Source: Ruminococcus sp. UBA4385
GTDB lineage: Bacteria > Bacillota_A > Clostridia > Oscillospirales > Ruminococcaceae
Reading direction: 5' to 3'
Length of the DNA stretch: 15,082 nt
Assembly (NCBI GenBank): GCA_002391065.1
Contig: DGRP01000002.1
Coordinates: 1 to 15,082, forward strand
Under the pieces are notes generated by a model. That model was not told where the DNA came from and did not search any database. It saw nothing but the letters and a program-made list of their open reading frames with translations. Within the stretch, counting starts at the first letter, position 1. Every line of letters starts with the position of its first letter. The position numbers were made by a program, and so were the translations under genes. Of the stretch, positions 1 to 5,654 are shown piece by piece.

Positions 1-559
1 GCTTGATCGGTGCGTTGCAGGCAAGAAAATCCTGAGGGCGAGGACCGAAGGAAATAACCTTCAGGTCATTAAAGCCGAGCACTGCCCTTGCAACGGGAAC
101 GAACTCATTTATCATGTCAGCAACCTCATCGGGTGTGCCGACAGGGTACTGAGGTATGTATGCCCTTACATTTCTCAGAGCAAGATTATAGCTTGCGTTA
201 AGCATACCGCAGTATGCGTCTCCACGGTTGTCGATGAGTGCTCCGCCGCAGTCCTCCTCGGCTGCTGCTGCAAACATTACAGGGCCGTCAAATTTCTTAG
301 CCAGAAGCACCTCGGCGCTCTCGGGACCGAAGTTTCCAAGATATACGACCAGTGCATTACAGCCCTCTGCGTTTATCTCATCGAGAGCCTTCATCATGTC
401 GGCTTCGCTCTCTATTACTGTCGGACATTCATAGATCTCACCGTACTTCTCACGGTACTGCTGACAGACTGCTATTCTTCTCTTCTCGGACAGCGACATC
501 GGAAAGCAGTCTCTTGAAACCGCCGCCAGTCCGAGCTTTACTACAGGGATATTCTGCAT
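1..559 (-). CDS. L-fucose isomerase-like protein, N-terminal part (runs off left edge)
   Basis: This is the first 186 codons of a minus-strand gene whose 3' end lies outside the window. The start at 559 has GGAGGT six bases upstream. The protein begins MQNIPVVKLGLAAVSRDCFP and contains the stretches NALVVYLGNFGPE, GDAYCGMLNASYNL and ISFGPRPQDFLACNAP, which I recognise as typical of clostridial proteins annotated as L-fucose isomerase or L-fucose/L-arabinose isomerase-fold proteins. Members of that fold interconvert aldoses and ketoses with a divalent metal, but the metal ligands lie in the C-terminal half and cannot be seen here, so substrate and activity are unproven. It follows ahcY by 33 bases on the same strand, which suggests co-transcription. 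Whether this link reflects a shared pathway, such as use of the ribose released from adenosine, is unknown. Confidence 0.8.
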   Translation of the reverse strand, partial: MQNIPVVKLGLAAVSRDCFPMSLSEKRRIAVCQQYREKYGEIYECPTVIESEADMMKALDEINAEGCNALVVYLGNFGPESAEVLLAKKFDGPVMFAAAAEEDCGGALIDNRGDAYCGMLNASYNLALRNVRAYIPQYPVGTPDEVADMINEFVPVARAVLGFNDLKVISFGPRPQDFLACNAPIK

Positions 560-592
560 AAAATGACCTCCGTTCAACTATTGTTACAGCCG

Positions 593-1846
593 CTATACCT
601 GCCAGCTGTTAAGATACTTTTCCTGCTCATCGGTGAGCTTGTCTATACTGAGTCCCCAGAAGCGAAGCTTGCGCTCTGCGACCTCGTTATCTATCTCCTC
701 GGGAACGTAGAAGACCTTGCTTTCCTCTTTCGCCATAGCCTCATGGTTCTTTACTATATGAGCAGCAGAAAGCGCCTGTATAGCAAAGGACATATCCATG
801 ATCTCGGCAGGGTGACCGTCGCCTGCTGCAAGGTTTACAAGCCTGCCCTCTCCGATAACGAAAAGCTCTCTGCCGTCTGCCATTCTGTAGCCCTGAATGT
901 TGTTTCTTGCTTCAAAGGTCTCGACAGCCAGCTTTTTAAGGCCTGCTACATCTACCTCACAGTCAAAATGTCCTGCGTTGCAGAGGATAGCTCCGCTTTT
1001 CATATTATTGAAGGATTTTTCGGTGATAACGTCCTTACAGCCTGTTACCGTTACGAAGAAGTCGCCCTCTTTGGCTGCCTCCTCCATAGGCATTACATTG
1101 AAGCCGTCCATTACTGCCTCTATTGCCTTTACGGGGTCAATCTCGGTAACTATCACCTTAGCACCGAGGCCCTTTGCTCTCATAGCAACACCCTTGCCGC
1201 ACCAGCCGTAGCCCGCAACTACTACCTTCTTGCCAGCAACTATAAGGTTAGTTGTTCTGTTGATACCGTCCCATACGGACTGTCCCGTTCCGTAGCGGTT
1301 ATCAAACAGATACTTGCACCTTGCGTTATTTACAAGCACCATCGGGAATTTAAGCTCCTTAGCCTTGTTCATGGCAATAAGCCTGATTATGCCTGTGGTG
1401 GTTTCCTCACAGCCGCCGTATACGTTCGGGATAAGCTCGGGGTACTCGTTATGTATCATATTAACAAGGTCGCCGCCGTCATCTATGATAATGTTCGGAG
1501 CTGCACTTACTACAGCCGCAATATGACGGTGATACTCCTCAGGTGTAGATGCGTGCCATGCAAACACGTTCAGCCCGTCATGCACAAGGGCTGCCGCTAC
1601 ATCGTCCTGCGTTGACAAGGGATTGCTGCCTGTGATGAACATCTCTGCTCCGCCTGCTGCAAGCACCTTGCAAAGATAAGCAGTTTTCGCCTCAAGGTGA
1701 ATGGACAGTGCCACCCTGACGCCCTTAAAGGGCTGCTCTTTTATAAAATCCTGTTCAATGCTTCTGAGAAGAGACATATTGTTTCTGACCCAGTCGATCT
1801 TACGTTTTCCACTCTCCCAGAGGCTTTCGTCTCTTATTTCACTCAT
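593..1846 (-). CDS. ahcY: Adenosylhomocysteinase (S-adenosylhomocysteine hydrolase)
   Basis: Cytosolic NAD-dependent enzyme that splits S-adenosylhomocysteine reversibly into adenosine and homocysteine, removing the inhibitory product of methyltransferases. The 417-aa protein covers the whole family. The Rossmann motif GYGWCGKG lies at 212-219. Matches to known active-site residues are His49, Asp123, Glu147, Lys178, Asp182, Asn183 and His293 (in AGHF). It belongs to the short form seen in Thermotoga and archaea: it has FDNRYGTGQS rather than FDNLYGCRES and ends in YLNSWQV without the C-terminal Lys-Tyr tail that covers NAD in the long eukaryotic and proteobacterial form. The start at 1846 has AAGGAGGAG at the right distance. 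Archaeal relatives can prefer S-inosylhomocysteine, so the exact substrate is not settled. It heads a minus-strand unit with the fucose isomerase-like gene. Confidence 0.95.
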   Translation of the reverse strand: MSEIRDESLWESGKRKIDWVRNNMSLLRSIEQDFIKEQPFKGVRVALSIHLEAKTAYLCKVLAAGGAEMFITGSNPLSTQDDVAAALVHDGLNVFAWHASTPEEYHRHIAAVVSAAPNIIIDDGGDLVNMIHNEYPELIPNVYGGCEETTTGIIRLIAMNKAKELKFPMVLVNNARCKYLFDNRYGTGQSVWDGINRTTNLIVAGKKVVVAGYGWCGKGVAMRAKGLGAKVIVTEIDPVKAIEAVMDGFNVMPMEEAAKEGDFFVTVTGCKDVITEKSFNNMKSGAILCNAGHFDCEVDVAGLKKLAVETFEARNNIQGYRMADGRELFVIGEGRLVNLAAGDGHPAEIMDMSFAIQALSAAHIVKNHEAMAKEESKVFYVPEEIDNEVAERKLRFWGLSIDKLTDEQEKYLNSWQV

Positions 1847-1875
1847 CGGGGTACTCCTCCTTTAATTTCCTCTTT

Positions 1876-1881
1876 ATTTTA
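1876..1881 (-). promoter_or_regulatory. Possible -10 box for ahcY
   Basis: On the minus strand TAAAAT is preceded by TGT, giving an extended -10 element about 30 bases before the ahcY start. No good -35 box lies 17 bases upstream (ACAATT; TTAACA is 20 bases away), so this is a weak call. The leader would be only about 20 nt, leaving no room for a SAM or SAH riboswitch. Confidence 0.35.
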
Positions 1882-1944
1882 ACATATATCCGTGTATGAA
1901 TTGTTAAAAATGTATAAATTTATCAAACGAAACTAATTCAACTC

Positions 1945-1973
1945 TTGAAAAAACGAATAATTCATGGTATACT
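1945..1973 (+). promoter_or_regulatory. SigA-type promoter of the dockerin gene
   Basis: TTGAAA at 1945-1950, 17 bp, TATACT at 1968-1973, with TGG directly before the -10 (extended -10). The predicted transcript starts near 1980 and gives an AT-rich leader of about 58 nt before the start at 2038. Confidence 0.75.
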
Positions 1974-2037
1974 ATATACAGTATTATTAGATATTATGTT
2001 AAATGTTTTGTGCATTTTAGTCCGTGGAGGTGTTTAT

Positions 2038-3477
2038 ATGTACAAATCTATCATAAAAAAGGCTACAGGCTTTCTGCTCAGCTTAGTTTTGCTTGCAGGC
2101 GGTGCTGCTCTGCCTTTTGAAGCAGCTCAGACTGCTTATGCAGAATCGGAGACTGCCGAGGAAAGCTTTGAATATAATTTTACTATGGGCGGCTCTCAGT
2201 ATGTAAGAGAGCAGATAGCCGAGAAGTACGGTGAAGAATTTATCCCGTTTTATGAGGATATTATCGAAGGTCTTGCCGAGGCAACTGTATCCGAGGATGA
2301 TCTTGATAAATATGTGACCCTCATTTATACAAAGAATGACGGTATCGAGCCTGCCTCCATAACCAAGGATATTGTTATGGATCTGTTCAAGCTTATTATT
2401 TATGACAATCCTCAGTTTTACTGGATCGACGGCTACAGCCTGTCCTATCCCACATCAATGCTGGCAGGAAGGTATACGCTTCGTTTTGTTGTAAATTCAA
2501 GCTACAGAAGTGCTGAGGCAAGAAGCATTGCAAACGAGGCAATCAAGTCCGAAGTTGAAGGCTATGCCGAGATGCTCGCAAGTAAAAAGAATACATTTTT
2601 CAAGCTTGCGGCACTCAATGATGTTCTGGCTGAGAACACCAAGTATGATGTTGATAAGGAAGATGCTGACAGAGCTAATATTATAGGCTGTCTTAAAGAT
2701 CACCTCTGCGTTTGTGACGGCTATGCTAAATCGTTTATGCTGATTTCAAATTCACTCGGTATCGCTGATTCGGTAAAGGCTACAACTCCTGCGCACGCAT
2801 GGAATGCTGTATACTTTGAGAACGCATGGTATTACATTGATGTCACCTTTGATGATGTTATCTTTAACGGCAGTGTTGACAATGATAATCACGAGTACTG
2901 GAGAAGATATTTCTTAAAATCTTATGATACTTTTATTGAGACAGATGACGGTGACGATGACCATATAGGTGTTGAGAAGCTCTACTCGGTTTTTGAGCTT
3001 CCCGAAATATCAGTGAATGATTATGTTTACAGCGAAGATGTTGAGCTGAATGTACCGAAAGAGCTTGCGGATACTGAATGTACAATGACTGCAAAGCCTT
3101 TGGACAGCTACAACAGGACAAGAACATTCAGCCTGAGCGAGCAGGCATTTAATGTTGGAATGCTCAGCGACGGAAGGTATCTGCTTACATTCTCAGCCGA
3201 CAACTGTATACCCAGAGAATATGAAGTAACAATTTATAAGGAAGCACCTACAGAGCCTGTTGATGTACAGCTCAATGCTGTCGGAGATGCTAATCTTGAC
3301 GGCAATGTAAATACTATCGACATAGTTGCAATGAAGATAGATATGATTATTCCAAACACCTTGTCAGGATACAGCAGACAGTGTGCAGACGTTGACGGGG
3401 GCGACAGCAAGATAAACTCCTACGATATAATCAAATTAAAGCGTCACCTAATACGTTACGAATCACTTTGGAAATAA
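2038..3477 (+). CDS. Secreted transglutaminase-like protein with C-terminal dockerin
   Basis: Predicted exported protein of 479 aa. The start at 2038 is chosen because GGAGGT sits six bases upstream and a signal peptide follows at once: basic MYKSIIKK, a hydrophobic core, and a likely AYA|E cleavage near residue 35. An in-frame ATG at 1945 lies inside the -35 box and is rejected. Residues about 180-280 form a transglutaminase-like (papain-like) domain with the triad Cys226 (in VCDGYA), His253 (in AHAWN) and Asp268 (in IDVTFDD). Residues about 345-400 look like a beta-sandwich linker. Residues 413-475 are a dockerin: the first calcium loop, Asp417 to Asp428, is canonical, while the second, Asp451 to Asp463, has one extra residue (DVDGGDSKINSYD). 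By family, the dockerin would dock the protein onto a cohesin scaffold outside the cell. Whether the enzyme cross-links, hydrolyses peptides or modifies cell-wall protein is unknown. The gene is monocistronic, with its own promoter and terminator. Confidence 0.88.
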   Translation: MYKSIIKKATGFLLSLVLLAGGAALPFEAAQTAYAESETAEESFEYNFTMGGSQYVREQIAEKYGEEFIPFYEDIIEGLAEATVSEDDLDKYVTLIYTKNDGIEPASITKDIVMDLFKLIIYDNPQFYWIDGYSLSYPTSMLAGRYTLRFVVNSSYRSAEARSIANEAIKSEVEGYAEMLASKKNTFFKLAALNDVLAENTKYDVDKEDADRANIIGCLKDHLCVCDGYAKSFMLISNSLGIADSVKATTPAHAWNAVYFENAWYYIDVTFDDVIFNGSVDNDNHEYWRRYFLKSYDTFIETDDGDDDHIGVEKLYSVFELPEISVNDYVYSEDVELNVPKELADTECTMTAKPLDSYNRTRTFSLSEQAFNVGMLSDGRYLLTFSADNCIPREYEVTIYKEAPTEPVDVQLNAVGDANLDGNVNTIDIVAMKIDMIIPNTLSGYSRQCADVDGGDSKINSYDIIKLKRHLIRYESLWK

Positions 3478-3481
3478 TTAT

Positions 3482-3510
3482 AAGAGAACGGTGATAAGCC
3501 GTTCTCTTTT
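3482..3510 (+). terminator. Intrinsic terminator of the dockerin gene
   Basis: A perfect 10-bp stem, AAGAGAACGG at 3482-3491 with CCGTTCTCTT at 3499-3508, a 7-nt loop and a T run. The same 10-bp stem recurs behind rpmE. Confidence 0.9.
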
Positions 3511-3516
3511 CAGGTC

Positions 3517-3545
3517 TTGACAAAGGAGTACATTTGTGATAAAAT
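3517..3545 (+). promoter_or_regulatory. Promoter of tRNA-Leu
   Basis: Consensus TTGACA at 3517-3522, 17 bp, TAAAAT at 3540-3545, with TGA before the -10 (extended -10). The start would fall near 3552, about 25 nt before the mature tRNA. A 7-bp hairpin (CGGGCTT at 3552-3558, AAGTCCG at 3563-3569, one G-T pair) occupies the short 5' leader removed by RNase P. Confidence 0.8.
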
Positions 3546-3575
3546 AACATTCGGGCTTAAAAAAGTCCGTTATAT

Positions 3576-3659
3576 GCGGGTATGGCGGAATTGGCAGACG
3601 CGATAGATTTAGGTTCTATTGGCAACACCGTGCAGGTTCAAGTCCTGTTACCCGCACCA
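3576..3659 (+). tRNA. tRNA-Leu (anticodon UAG)
   Basis: An 84-nt class II tRNA including an encoded CCA. Acceptor stem GCGGGTA at 3576-3582 pairs with TACCCGC at 3649-3655, followed by discriminator A and CCA at 3657-3659. The anticodon stem ATAGA (3603-3607) pairs with TCTAT (3615-3619) around loop TTTAGGT, with anticodon TAG at 3610-3612, reading CUN leucine codons. The T-arm holds GGTTCAAGTCC and the D-loop GGC. A long variable arm of the kind expected for leucine is present. It is a single tRNA transcribed alone. Confidence 0.97.
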
Positions 3660-3691
3660 GAAACGCCCTCGTCGCCTATCGCGCCGAGGGC
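3659..3691 (+). repeat. Left part of composite inverted repeat; alternative hairpin
   Basis: Starting at the last base of tRNA-Leu, AGAAACGCCCT (3659-3669) is the exact reverse complement of AGGGCGTTTCT at 3739-3749. The overlapping GCCCTCG (3665-3671) can instead pair with CGAGGGC at 3685-3691 to form a local 7-bp hairpin. The two pairings exclude each other. No T run follows 3691, so this is not a standard terminator. Confidence 0.7.
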
Positions 3692-3700
3692 TTAGTTAAT

Positions 3701-3789
3701 AGTGAAGAGTGAATAGTGAATAGTTTATAGTATTTCGCAGGGCGTTTCTGTACTATTCATTATTCACTCTTCACTTTTCACTCTTCACT
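3701..3789. repeat. Inverted arrays of 7-nt tandem repeats (AGTGAAT / ATTCACT)
   Basis: The left arm holds heptads AGTGAAG, AGTGAAT, AGTGAAT and the decayed AGTTTAT from 3701 to 3728. The right arm, 3755-3789, holds ATTCATT, ATTCACT, CTTCACT, TTTCACT and CTTCACT, the same unit on the other strand. Positions 3701-3724 match the reverse complement of 3752-3775 at 23 of 24 bases, so the region can form a long hairpin. Its loop carries AGGGCGTTTCT, which also pairs with the sequence right after the tRNA. This is not CRISPR: units are 7 nt with no spacers. Function is unknown. The palindrome suggests a small non-autonomous mobile or recombining element. Confidence 0.85.
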
Positions 3790-3797
3790 AAAAAGGA

Positions 3798-3881
3798 ATG
3801 AATAAAATGGATAGTCCGATATTAGAAAAATCATTAAAGTTTGTCGCCTCTTTGAAAACTGCAAAAGGGAATAAAAAGTAA
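3798..3881 (+). pseudogene. Remnant of a four-helix-bundle (S23/IVP-like) protein
   Basis: A short reading frame of 27 codons (24 from the second ATG at 3807, which lies 9 bases after AAAAGGA). Residues DSPILEKSLKF resemble the N-terminus of the four-helix-bundle family, also called 23S rRNA intervening-sequence protein and related to Avd of diversity-generating retroelements. The end, VASLKTAKGNKK, resembles the C-terminus of the same family. The middle, about 90 residues in intact members, is absent. I therefore read it as an internal in-frame deletion derivative. The match is from memory of family sequences, not from a search, and the frame is short. It begins right after the heptad palindrome. 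Alternatives are a real small protein or chance. Confidence 0.45.
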
Positions 3882-3914
3882 TATCATCTTTTCCGTTCAG
3901 CATTCACACTGTTT

Positions 3915-3960
3915 ACAGCTCTCAGACTGCGTATTTGCGTGGGTTGAGGGCTGTTTTTTT
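3915..3960 (+). terminator. Intrinsic terminator
   Basis: ACAGCTCTCA at 3915-3924 pairs with TGAGGGCTGT at 3945-3954 (10 bp, one G-T pair), followed by seven T residues. It would end transcripts that start at the tRNA-Leu promoter and read through the repeat element, and it isolates the downstream cassette. Confidence 0.8.
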
Positions 3961-3986
3961 CTTGGGAATTTATTAGCTTCGCTTTC

Positions 3987-4015
3987 TTGACTAATGCTTT
4001 AGGATATGCTATACT
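3987..4015 (+). promoter_or_regulatory. Promoter of the two-gene accessory cassette
   Basis: TTGACT at 3987-3992, 17 bp, TATACT at 4010-4015, with TGC before the -10. Only one base departs from consensus in each box, so this should be a strong housekeeping promoter for the genes at 4061 and 4951. Confidence 0.8.
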
Positions 4016-4043
4016 TTTTCTAATAAATATTTTCTAATAAATA
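4016..4043 (+). repeat. Perfect 14-bp tandem duplication in the leader
   Basis: TTTTCTAATAAATA occurs twice head to tail (4016-4029 and 4030-4043), directly after the -10 box and just before the GGAGGT ribosome-binding site at 4046. The transcript start falls inside the first copy. It could be a slippage duplication or a doubled operator. Confidence 0.9.
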
Positions 4044-4060
4044 TTGGAGGTGTTTTTACT

Positions 4061-4954
4061 GTGAATGATAAGCTGAAATCTCTTTTGAATGATAGCAGTC
4101 TTTTTTGCTACGATCTGCTTGATGAAACTATGCACGATATACCGGATATAGAAAATAAAGCACCTTTAGTCAGGTATATTGAATATAAAAGAAACGGCAA
4201 CAAATATGACCCTGACAGCAAATCGAATATTCTTCAGGAAATATACAAGCTTTTATGGGGAGAGCTTTGCAGTCAGTGGTTTATGAAGAAAGACAACGGT
4301 ATGATATGCTCTGACAATATGACATCGGCTCAGAATTTTGTCAATTCGGCTATGAAAAAAGAAGCATTTCTTCAGAAAGATAAGTATAAGGAATGTCGGG
4401 GAAACAAACAGAAATACAGTACCAATTTTATGATAAAGGTCTATGACAAAGATAAAGAAGAAAAAGATAAAGAATTGACCGAGCTGTTCAAAAGCTACGG
4501 CCTTGATGAGCTGGTCAGCGTGTACCATACAATAGGTAACTACTGCCCTGTGCCGAGATATTTTAATAAAGCACGCGCAGGATACAAGTCAGCTGTCTGC
4601 GATCTCTGGGATCTGACTCTGATGAAGATAAACGAATACTATATTGTAAAGGGCAACCCTCAACAGGAATCCCGCATTTTTGACGAGCTTTTTCATGGCC
4701 AGAACAATCCCCTGCCCTGCAAGGCATGGCTTGACTATTTCGGAAGCTGGGAAAGTTTTGTTGACCGTAATTACTTTGGCAGTTTTGTAGATGATGATTA
4801 TAAAGTGATCCCTTTCTGGACCGGTCATGGCTGGGATAGCAAGGGCTTTCCCGATAAGAAGAATGAACTCAAAGATGCTGTTAAAGCTGTCAAACAAAGG
4901 ATATTATTACGAGGAATAAAAATAGGAAGTAAGCTTAGGGAGAGGTTAAAATGA
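4061..4954 (+). CDS. Protein of unknown function, 297 aa
   Basis: I do not recognise this family with confidence. It starts with GTG at 4061, nine bases after GGAGGT. The protein is soluble, with no signal peptide or membrane segment. Lys- and Glu-rich helical sequence fills residues 95-145. The most distinctive region is 155-195, with YHTIGNYCPVPRYFN and then DLWDLTLMKI, which reads like a conserved core. A second aromatic-rich block lies at 223-258 (WLDYFGSW, then FWTGHGWD). The HTIGN string recalls the DUF1524/HNH motif HTLGNLTL, but the partner His upstream is missing, so nuclease activity is not supported. It is co-transcribed and translationally coupled with the ankyrin gene (stop TGA overlaps the next ATG), which suggests the two proteins work together. 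The position between a tRNA-linked repeat element and the core gene der suggests an acquired cassette. Confidence 0.75.
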   Translation: MNDKLKSLLNDSSLFCYDLLDETMHDIPDIENKAPLVRYIEYKRNGNKYDPDSKSNILQEIYKLLWGELCSQWFMKKDNGMICSDNMTSAQNFVNSAMKKEAFLQKDKYKECRGNKQKYSTNFMIKVYDKDKEEKDKELTELFKSYGLDELVSVYHTIGNYCPVPRYFNKARAGYKSAVCDLWDLTLMKINEYYIVKGNPQQESRIFDELFHGQNNPLPCKAWLDYFGSWESFVDRNYFGSFVDDDYKVIPFWTGHGWDSKGFPDKKNELKDAVKAVKQRILLRGIKIGSKLRERLK

Positions 4955-5517
4955 ATATTAATATAAACGCTGCTCTGAGAGAGGCTGTTGATAATAACGA
5001 TGCTGTCGCTGTACGTGAGGCTCTTGAAAACGGGGCTGATGCAAAAATGATAATCAGAGACGAGCAGAAAAATATTTTTATTGAAGAGATACCAATACTT
5101 AACTACGCCGTTACTCACAGGTGCAATACCGAGATAGCCGAGCTTCTCCTCAGATACGGGGCTGACATAAATGAGTGCGCAAGGCTTCATGACTCCACAT
5201 TGATCAAAAATGAGATAACCCTTTCTGTCTTCCCGATACTGATCGAGGCAATAGAACAGCTCGCTGATGATGAGGATAAACCAGCAGAACCCGATATGGT
5301 GAAGTTCCTTATTGAGCACGGCGCTGATGTGAATGCTTTCGTTATGATGGGTATGCTTGACAGAGAGAAAAAACAATACCGTGACATGAAGCCGATAATG
5401 TCGGTCATCGGCAGTGCGGTTATGAACGGTGCTGATAAGGAGATCGTTGATCTGCTGCTGCAGCACGGAGCTGACCCGGATAAGGCATTTCCTGCTGATA
5501 CGGGTGCGAAAACATAA
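4951..5517 (+). CDS. Ankyrin-repeat protein
   Basis: A 188-aa protein built almost wholly of ankyrin repeats. Four repeat ends are clear from the helix-then-GAD signature: NGAD at 27-30, YGADIN at 69-74, HGADVN at 123-128 and HGADPD at 172-177. The third repeat has a longer insertion around residues 75-115. No signal peptide or membrane segment is seen, so it should be cytosolic and act by binding another protein. The start at 4951 overlaps the stop of the upstream gene as ATGA, with GGGAGAGG just before it, so translation is coupled. The natural partner is the upstream 297-aa protein. Small ankyrin proteins paired with a neighbour are sometimes immunity or regulatory subunits, but nothing here proves that. 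Two TAA stops follow in tandem. Confidence 0.85.
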   Translation: MNININAALREAVDNNDAVAVREALENGADAKMIIRDEQKNIFIEEIPILNYAVTHRCNTEIAELLLRYGADINECARLHDSTLIKNEITLSVFPILIEAIEQLADDEDKPAEPDMVKFLIEHGADVNAFVMMGMLDREKKQYRDMKPIMSVIGSAVMNGADKEIVDLLLQHGADPDKAFPADTGAKT

Positions 5518-5533
5518 TAAGCATTTATAAGTC

Positions 5534-5574
5534 CGGGACATTTCCCAAAAAGGGGGTGTCCTGTTTGATTTTAT
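5534..5574 (+). terminator. Probable terminator of the cassette
   Basis: GGACA (5536-5540) pairs with TGTCC (5557-5561), extendable by a G-T and a C-G pair, with inner CCC and GGG able to extend the stem. The tail TGTTTGATTTT is an interrupted T run, so strength is uncertain. Confidence 0.55.
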
Positions 5575-5585
5575 GCTTAAAACAT

Positions 5586-5614
5586 TTGACAACAGCCAAA
5601 CTATGTGTTATAAT
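5586..5614 (+). promoter_or_regulatory. Perfect consensus promoter of der-plsY-gpsA
   Basis: TTGACA at 5586-5591, exactly 17 bp, TATAAT at 5609-5614, and TGT before the -10, so all elements match consensus. The predicted start is near 5621, leaving a leader of about 34 nt. Confidence 0.9.
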
Positions 5615-5654
5615 AATTTGGTATGACTTTATCTTGTAAAAAGGAGGAATGACC

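Noticed and set aside
563..1615. Long plus-strand reading frame of 350 codons opposite ahcY
   Set aside because: It is antisense to a clear ahcY gene, has no family signature, is rich in Tyr and Cys as expected from the reverse frame, and has no suitable ribosome-binding site.
1847..1944. SAM or SAH riboswitch upstream of ahcY
   Set aside because: The likely leader is only about 20 nt and the whole intergenic stretch lacks GC-rich stems.
3665..3691. Terminator right after tRNA-Leu
   Set aside because: The 7-bp GC-rich hairpin has no T run after it; the hairpin at 3915 fits much better.
3701..3789. Possible CRISPR array
   Set aside because: Repeat units are 7 nt, directly adjacent, with no unique spacers and with opposite orientation in the two arms.
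3636..3960. Integration (att) site at the tRNA-Leu 3' end
   Set aside because: No direct copy of the tRNA 3' sequence is found downstream, and no integrase gene is in the window.
4061..4954. HNH (DUF1524-like) nuclease, from the HTIGN string
   Set aside because: The upstream His dipeptide needed for the HNH fold is absent; the only earlier His is at residue 25, and later Asn/His spacing does not fit.
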